Below, one piece after another: positions 7,325 to 9,723 of a stretch of 9,723 nt of DNA. The DNA is from DATKKX01 sp035542775. Lineage in GTDB: Bacteria > Planctomycetota > Phycisphaerae > UBA1845 > UTPLA1. Numbering within the stretch: the stretch's first letter is position 1; each line of letters opens with the position of its first letter. The stretch lies in NCBI GenBank assembly GCA_035542775.1, contig DATKKX010000015.1:1-9723 (forward strand), written 5' to 3'. The translations under genes and the position numbers were made by a program. Below the pieces are notes generated by a model that was not told the origin of the DNA, did not search any database, and worked only from the letters and a program-made list of their open reading frames with translations.

Positions 7325-8116
7325 ATGCTTCCCGAACCGGTATCCATCGTCGTCCCCACCTACAAGGAAGCCGAAAACATCCCCCCACTTGTTCGACGTG
7401 TATTCGCCGCGATGGGCCGGGCCGGCATTCCCGCCGAGATGGTGATCGTCGATGACGATAGCGGAGATGGAACCGAGGCAGCGGTCCAGGCGCTGGCGGC
7501 GGAGTTTCCCGTCCGCCTGATCACGCGCCAGGGTGAGCGCGGACTCTCATCCGCAGTGGTCCGAGGCTTCCATGAGGCCAGGCACGACATCCTTCTCTGT
7601 ATGGATGCTGATCTGTCCCACCCGCCGGAGTCCTTGCCGGAGGTGATCTCCCCGATCGCCGAGAACCGTGCCGAGTTCTGCATCGGCTCCCGCTACGTCG
7701 CCGGCGGCCGAACCAAGGAAAACTGGAGCCTGTTGCGAAAGCTAAACTCTCTCGGCGCAACCTGGCTGGCCCGGCCATTGACCTCAACCACGGATCCCAT
7801 GGCAGGCTTCTTCTGCCTGCGGAGGGAGGTCCTCAATCGTGCTGAGAGAGCCGGTCTCAGTCCCATCGGGTACAAGATCGGTCTGGAGACCCTGGTCAAG
7901 GCGCGGTGCCGGACGATAGCTGAAGTGCCTATCGAATTTTCCGACCGGCTGCACGGGAAGAGCAAGCTGACATTTCAGCAGCAACTGCTCTACCTGAGGC
8001 ATCTGGTGCGTTTGTACCGATTCTGCTGGCCTACTGCCACGCGTCTGACGGCGCTGTTAATTGGCATGATCGCCATCGCGATTCTCGTTCTGCTGTTGTT
8101 ACAATTGTCTCGCTGA
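7325..8116 (+). CDS. Dpm1-like polyprenyl-phosphate glycosyltransferase (GT2)
   Basis: A 263-residue GT-A fold family-2 glycosyltransferase like dolichyl/polyprenyl-phosphate mannose synthase, which moves a sugar from a nucleotide donor to a lipid phosphate on the cytoplasmic membrane face. Seen: PVSIVVPTYKEAENIP (5-20), the nucleotide-binding VDDDSGDGT (42-50), the metal-binding DAD (94-96) in CMDADLSHPPESLPE, GSRYVAGG, the DPMAGFF motif near 157-163, GYKIGLE, and EVPIEFSDRLHGKSKL (200-215), typical of the Dpm1 branch. One hydrophobic span at 240-260 ends the protein, so it is membrane-anchored with a single C-terminal helix. In-frame ATGs also exist at 7253, 7289 and 7298. I prefer 7325 because the family usually begins a few residues before the first strand and no start has a strong ribosome binding site. 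Sugar and acceptor are not provable here; mannose or glucose onto a C55-type lipid is usual. Confidence 0.88.
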   Translation: MLPEPVSIVVPTYKEAENIPPLVRRVFAAMGRAGIPAEMVIVDDDSGDGTEAAVQALAAEFPVRLITRQGERGLSSAVVRGFHEARHDILLCMDADLSHPPESLPEVISPIAENRAEFCIGSRYVAGGRTKENWSLLRKLNSLGATWLARPLTSTTDPMAGFFCLRREVLNRAERAGLSPIGYKIGLETLVKARCRTIAEVPIEFSDRLHGKSKLTFQQQLLYLRHLVRLYRFCWPTATRLTALLIGMIAIAILVLLLLQLSR

Positions 8117-8119
8117 ACA

Positions 8120-8181
8120 TGTGGGCGCACGGGGTCTATCATGGCCCAGCTGCGGCGCCTTCTGCCGTCGCCGCGCCCACA
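8120..8181 (+). other. Long-range hairpin directly after glycosyltransferase stop
   Basis: TGTGGGCGC (8120-8128) and GCGCCCACA (8173-8181) form a perfect 9-bp stem beginning 4 nt after the stop codon. The 44-nt interior can form smaller GC stems (for example CGGC 8153-8156 with GCCG 8164-8167). No U-tract follows, so it looks like a structured 3' end and not a standard terminator. Confidence 0.5.
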
Positions 8182-8275
8182 CTGTCCCGCCGACGCGCTA
8201 ACGTTATGTTGATGCGATGGTTACGTAATCGCCTCGCACGGCACAACTTACACGAAAAACGAGCGAAGAATTGCC

Positions 8276-8303
8276 TTGAATCAAATCACATGTCGGCTAT
8301 CCT
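8276..8303 (+). promoter_or_regulatory. Candidate promoter just ahead of the terminator
   Basis: TTGAAT (8276-8281) and TATCCT (8298-8303) are 16 bp apart. A start near 8310 would place the transcript's 5' end at the foot of the terminator stem (8313). Found by eye, so moderate to low certainty. Confidence 0.3.
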
Positions 8304-8312
8304 GAGGACTCT

Positions 8313-8375
8313 GGCCAGGGCTTCGGAGCCCCGCGTGTCCCCCCCCAACACGCACCCGAACCCTGGCCGTTTTTT
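8313..8375 (+). terminator. Rho-independent terminator with two-part stem
   Basis: GGCCAGGG (8313-8320) plus TTCGG (8322-8326) pair with CCGAA (8356-8360) plus CCCTGGCC (8361-8368), giving 13 bp with one bulged C. An inner 6-bp stem, GCGTGT (8333-8338) with ACACGC (8348-8353), caps it with a C-rich loop. A G and then six T (8370-8375) follow directly. It is 197 nt after the glycosyltransferase stop and is the best terminator in the window. Confidence 0.88.
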
Positions 8376-8448
8376 CCGATAACAGCTTCCTACATTGACA
8401 GGCTCGGCCGATGCCAAGCCAGCCGCGAGGGCCGACTTGTGGCCGAAA

Positions 8449-8478
8449 TTGGTCCTGCGCTGCGCGGGGGCTTATCCT
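8449..8478 (+). promoter_or_regulatory. Weak promoter candidate for the phosphoesterase gene
   Basis: TTGGTC (8449-8454) and TATCCT (8473-8478) are 18 bp apart and lie about 78 nt before the ATG at 8556. The -10 hexamer is the same as in the candidate at 8298-8303. A perfect TTGACA at 8395-8400 has no -10 partner at proper distance. Confidence 0.25.
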
Positions 8479-8496
8479 GTAACAAGACGACTCGCG

Positions 8497-8529
8497 CGCA
8501 CCGGCGAGAATCGCGCCGAATTCGGTGCG
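8497..8529 (+). other. Leader hairpin upstream of the phosphoesterase gene
   Basis: CGCACCG (8497-8503) and CGGTGCG (8523-8529) form a perfect 7-bp stem, with a possible inner GGCG/CGCC pairing (8503-8506 with 8515-8518) competing for one base. It ends 8 nt before the GAAGGGA-like ribosome binding site (8537-8543), so it could affect translation or be an operator-like inverted repeat. Confidence 0.4.
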
Positions 8530-8555
8530 AATGGATGAAGGGATCAGAATAGCGA

Positions 8556-9611
8556 ATGACCACAGCCAATCAGAAAAAGACCCCGGGCAGTCCGACCAGT
8601 GACATCGAATACAACGGCGAGCCGCCCGCAGAGTTCGTGGAGACTCTGCGGGATGTCCGGCGACCGTTGATTGTCGCGCACGTCACGCCGGACGCGGACG
8701 CCGTCGGTGGCATGCTCGGCATGGCGACCGCCATGCGCGAACACGGCATCGAGGCCGTCGTCGGCCTCCCCACCGCGACTCTCGCGTCGAAGCTTCGCTT
8801 CATGGTGGATCTCGTGCCGCAGACTCCGCTGGCCGAACAATGGTCCGCGGATGGGCGCTACGATTCGGCGATTGTCCTCGACACCGCCAGCGAGAAACGG
8901 ATCAACATCCGACCGCCGTTGGATCTCGCCGGACCGCTCCCCATCTTCAACATTGACCACCACATCACCAACACCGATTTCGGGACGCACAACTGGGTGG
9001 TGCCCCACGCCACCAGCACCAGCGAAATGGTCGCCCGCTTGATCGTGGGGATGGGCTGGCCCCTTTCAACAGCCGTGGCTTCGCTGCTTTACGCCGGCAT
9101 CCACGGCGATACGGCGGGCTTCAGCCTGCCTTCAACCAGCGCGGATTCCCTGCGCATCGCCGCCGGTCTGGTTCAAGCAGGCGCCGACGTCGGGCACATC
9201 GGCGAGCAGCTCTGCCGCTCCCAGAACCGCAGCGATTTCGAGCTACTGCGCCGCGTGTACGACCACACCAAAGTCGTCGAGGACGGGCTCATTGCGTACA
9301 GTCACCTGAGCCATCAGGACATCGCCGGCGCCGGTTGCAAAGCCGACGACATCGATGACCAGGTCTCGATCCCACGAGCCCTGAAAGGAGTCCGCATCGC
9401 CCTGCTCTTCTCGGAGGGCGAGCCGGGCGTCATCCGCGTCAATCTCCGCGGCGAAGGCCGTGTCACCGTCGTGGAGATCGCGAAGAAGTTCGGCGGTGGC
9501 GGCCATGCCCAGGCAGCCGGGATCCGCTTCTATGACAAGACCATGGACGAAGCGATCCGCGAGGTGATCGCAACGGCGAGCGAAAAATTGCGGGCCTCCG
9601 ACGCCCAGTAG
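8556..9611 (+). CDS. DHH/DHHA1 phosphoesterase, NrnA-like oligoribonuclease/pAp phosphatase
   Basis: A 351-residue cytoplasmic DHH-family enzyme. The best-known relatives, NrnA types, degrade 2-5 nt RNA from the end and dephosphorylate pAp using Mn ions. Metal motifs are in place: HVTPDADAVGG (42-52, with His42, Asp46, Asp48), VLDTAS (Asp109), IDHH (Asp134, His135, His136) and GIHGDTAGF (Asp185). The DHHA1 substrate-binding part near the end has the GGGGHAQAAG motif (313-322). All expected metal-binding residues are present, so it should be active. An unconserved-looking N-terminal stretch of about 30 residues precedes the first strand, and the total is slightly longer than typical NrnA. The ATG at 8556 follows GAAGGGA (8537-8543) at 12 nt, a rather long spacing. 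It appears to stand alone, after a strong terminator. A specialised substrate such as a cyclic-dinucleotide breakdown product (pApA or pGpG) is possible. Confidence 0.9.
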   Translation: MTTANQKKTPGSPTSDIEYNGEPPAEFVETLRDVRRPLIVAHVTPDADAVGGMLGMATAMREHGIEAVVGLPTATLASKLRFMVDLVPQTPLAEQWSADGRYDSAIVLDTASEKRINIRPPLDLAGPLPIFNIDHHITNTDFGTHNWVVPHATSTSEMVARLIVGMGWPLSTAVASLLYAGIHGDTAGFSLPSTSADSLRIAAGLVQAGADVGHIGEQLCRSQNRSDFELLRRVYDHTKVVEDGLIAYSHLSHQDIAGAGCKADDIDDQVSIPRALKGVRIALLFSEGEPGVIRVNLRGEGRVTVVEIAKKFGGGGHAQAAGIRFYDKTMDEAIREVIATASEKLRASDAQ

Positions 9612-9624
9612 CGAAGCGGCTTCG

Positions 9625-9662
9625 GCATGGACTCTCGGCGTCCTTGACGATCGCCTCCATGC
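9625..9662 (+). other. Inverted repeat after the phosphoesterase gene
   Basis: GCATGGA (9625-9631) pairs with TCCATGC (9656-9662), and GGCG (9637-9640) with CGCC (9652-9655), giving 11 bp with a 5-nt bulge on the left arm. It starts 14 nt after the stop codon. No U-tract follows. The rest of the window to 9723 holds one small hairpin (AATCG/CGATT with CTGT/ACAG, 9697-9721) and no gene that I can support. Confidence 0.4.
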
Positions 9663-9723
9663 AGACTCCCGCGCGGGCCGCAGCTTTGAGGCATGAAATC
9701 GGTTCTGTCGAAACAGCGATTGG

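Larger units (their letters stand above)
8117..8555. other. 439-bp intergenic stretch with several RNA structures
   Basis: No convincing gene lies between the glycosyltransferase and the phosphoesterase. The stretch holds, in order, a hairpin at 8120-8181, a plain segment to 8275 with only a short GCGAT/ATCGC inverted repeat (8214-8232), a promoter candidate at 8276-8303, a strong terminator at 8313-8375, a GGCCGA-type inverted repeat (8404-8409 with 8430-8435), a weak promoter candidate at 8449-8478 and a hairpin at 8497-8529. Confidence 0.7.

Noticed and set aside
8119..8382. Open frame of 87 codons after the glycosyltransferase
   Set aside because: It runs through the 8120-8181 hairpin and across the whole rho-independent terminator, has no ribosome binding site, and its peptide resembles nothing known.
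8395..8400. Perfect TTGACA -35 box
   Set aside because: No -10-like hexamer lies 15-19 bp downstream, so I did not call a promoter.

Overview
The window reads as a GC-rich chromosomal segment of a Gram-negative (double-membrane) bacterium. The best signs of this are a CzcA/CusA-type RND pump with its periplasmic adaptor and a secreted PepSY-like protein. The combination of an OPT-family transporter, a Dpm1-like glycosyltransferase and a DHH-family NrnA-like enzyme, separated by roomy structured intergenic stretches, made me think of Planctomycetota or a similar environmental phylum. That is an impression and not a proof. I see no phage, insertion sequence, CRISPR array, tRNA or rRNA.

Left part (1-5093, + strand): a 5'-truncated RND periplasmic adaptor gene, then a full-length RND inner-membrane pump gene, then a small gene for a lysine/glutamate/methionine-rich exported protein. 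That protein seems to hold two PepSY-like repeats and ends in three MKHEG repeats and an acidic tail. The three genes run the same way with gaps of 86 and 97 bp and could form one envelope efflux and metal-handling operon. The outer-membrane channel gene is not in the window and may lie upstream.

Middle part (5094-7252): two hairpins sit between the exported-protein gene and a convergent minus-strand gene for an OPT-family transporter. The OPT gene has a good ribosome binding site and a plausible sigma70-like promoter of its own. OPT proteins carry peptides or metal chelates, so this gene could be part of the same metal or peptide balance, but convergence gives no proof of joint control.

Right part (7253-9723, + strand): a Dpm1-like polyprenyl-phosphate glycosyltransferase with one C-terminal membrane anchor, then a 439-bp non-coding stretch, then a DHH/DHHA1 phosphoesterase of the NrnA type. 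The non-coding stretch holds a hairpin just after the glycosyltransferase, a textbook rho-independent terminator with a candidate promoter just before it, and another hairpin ahead of the phosphoesterase. The last 112 bp hold only small inverted repeats.

The two items most worth following are the PepSY-like protein with the MKHEG tail next to an RND pump, and the pump itself. The pump has a heavy-metal-type N-terminal part but TM4 and TM10 charges like those of AcrB-type drug pumps, and it lacks two of the three CusA metal-binding methionines.
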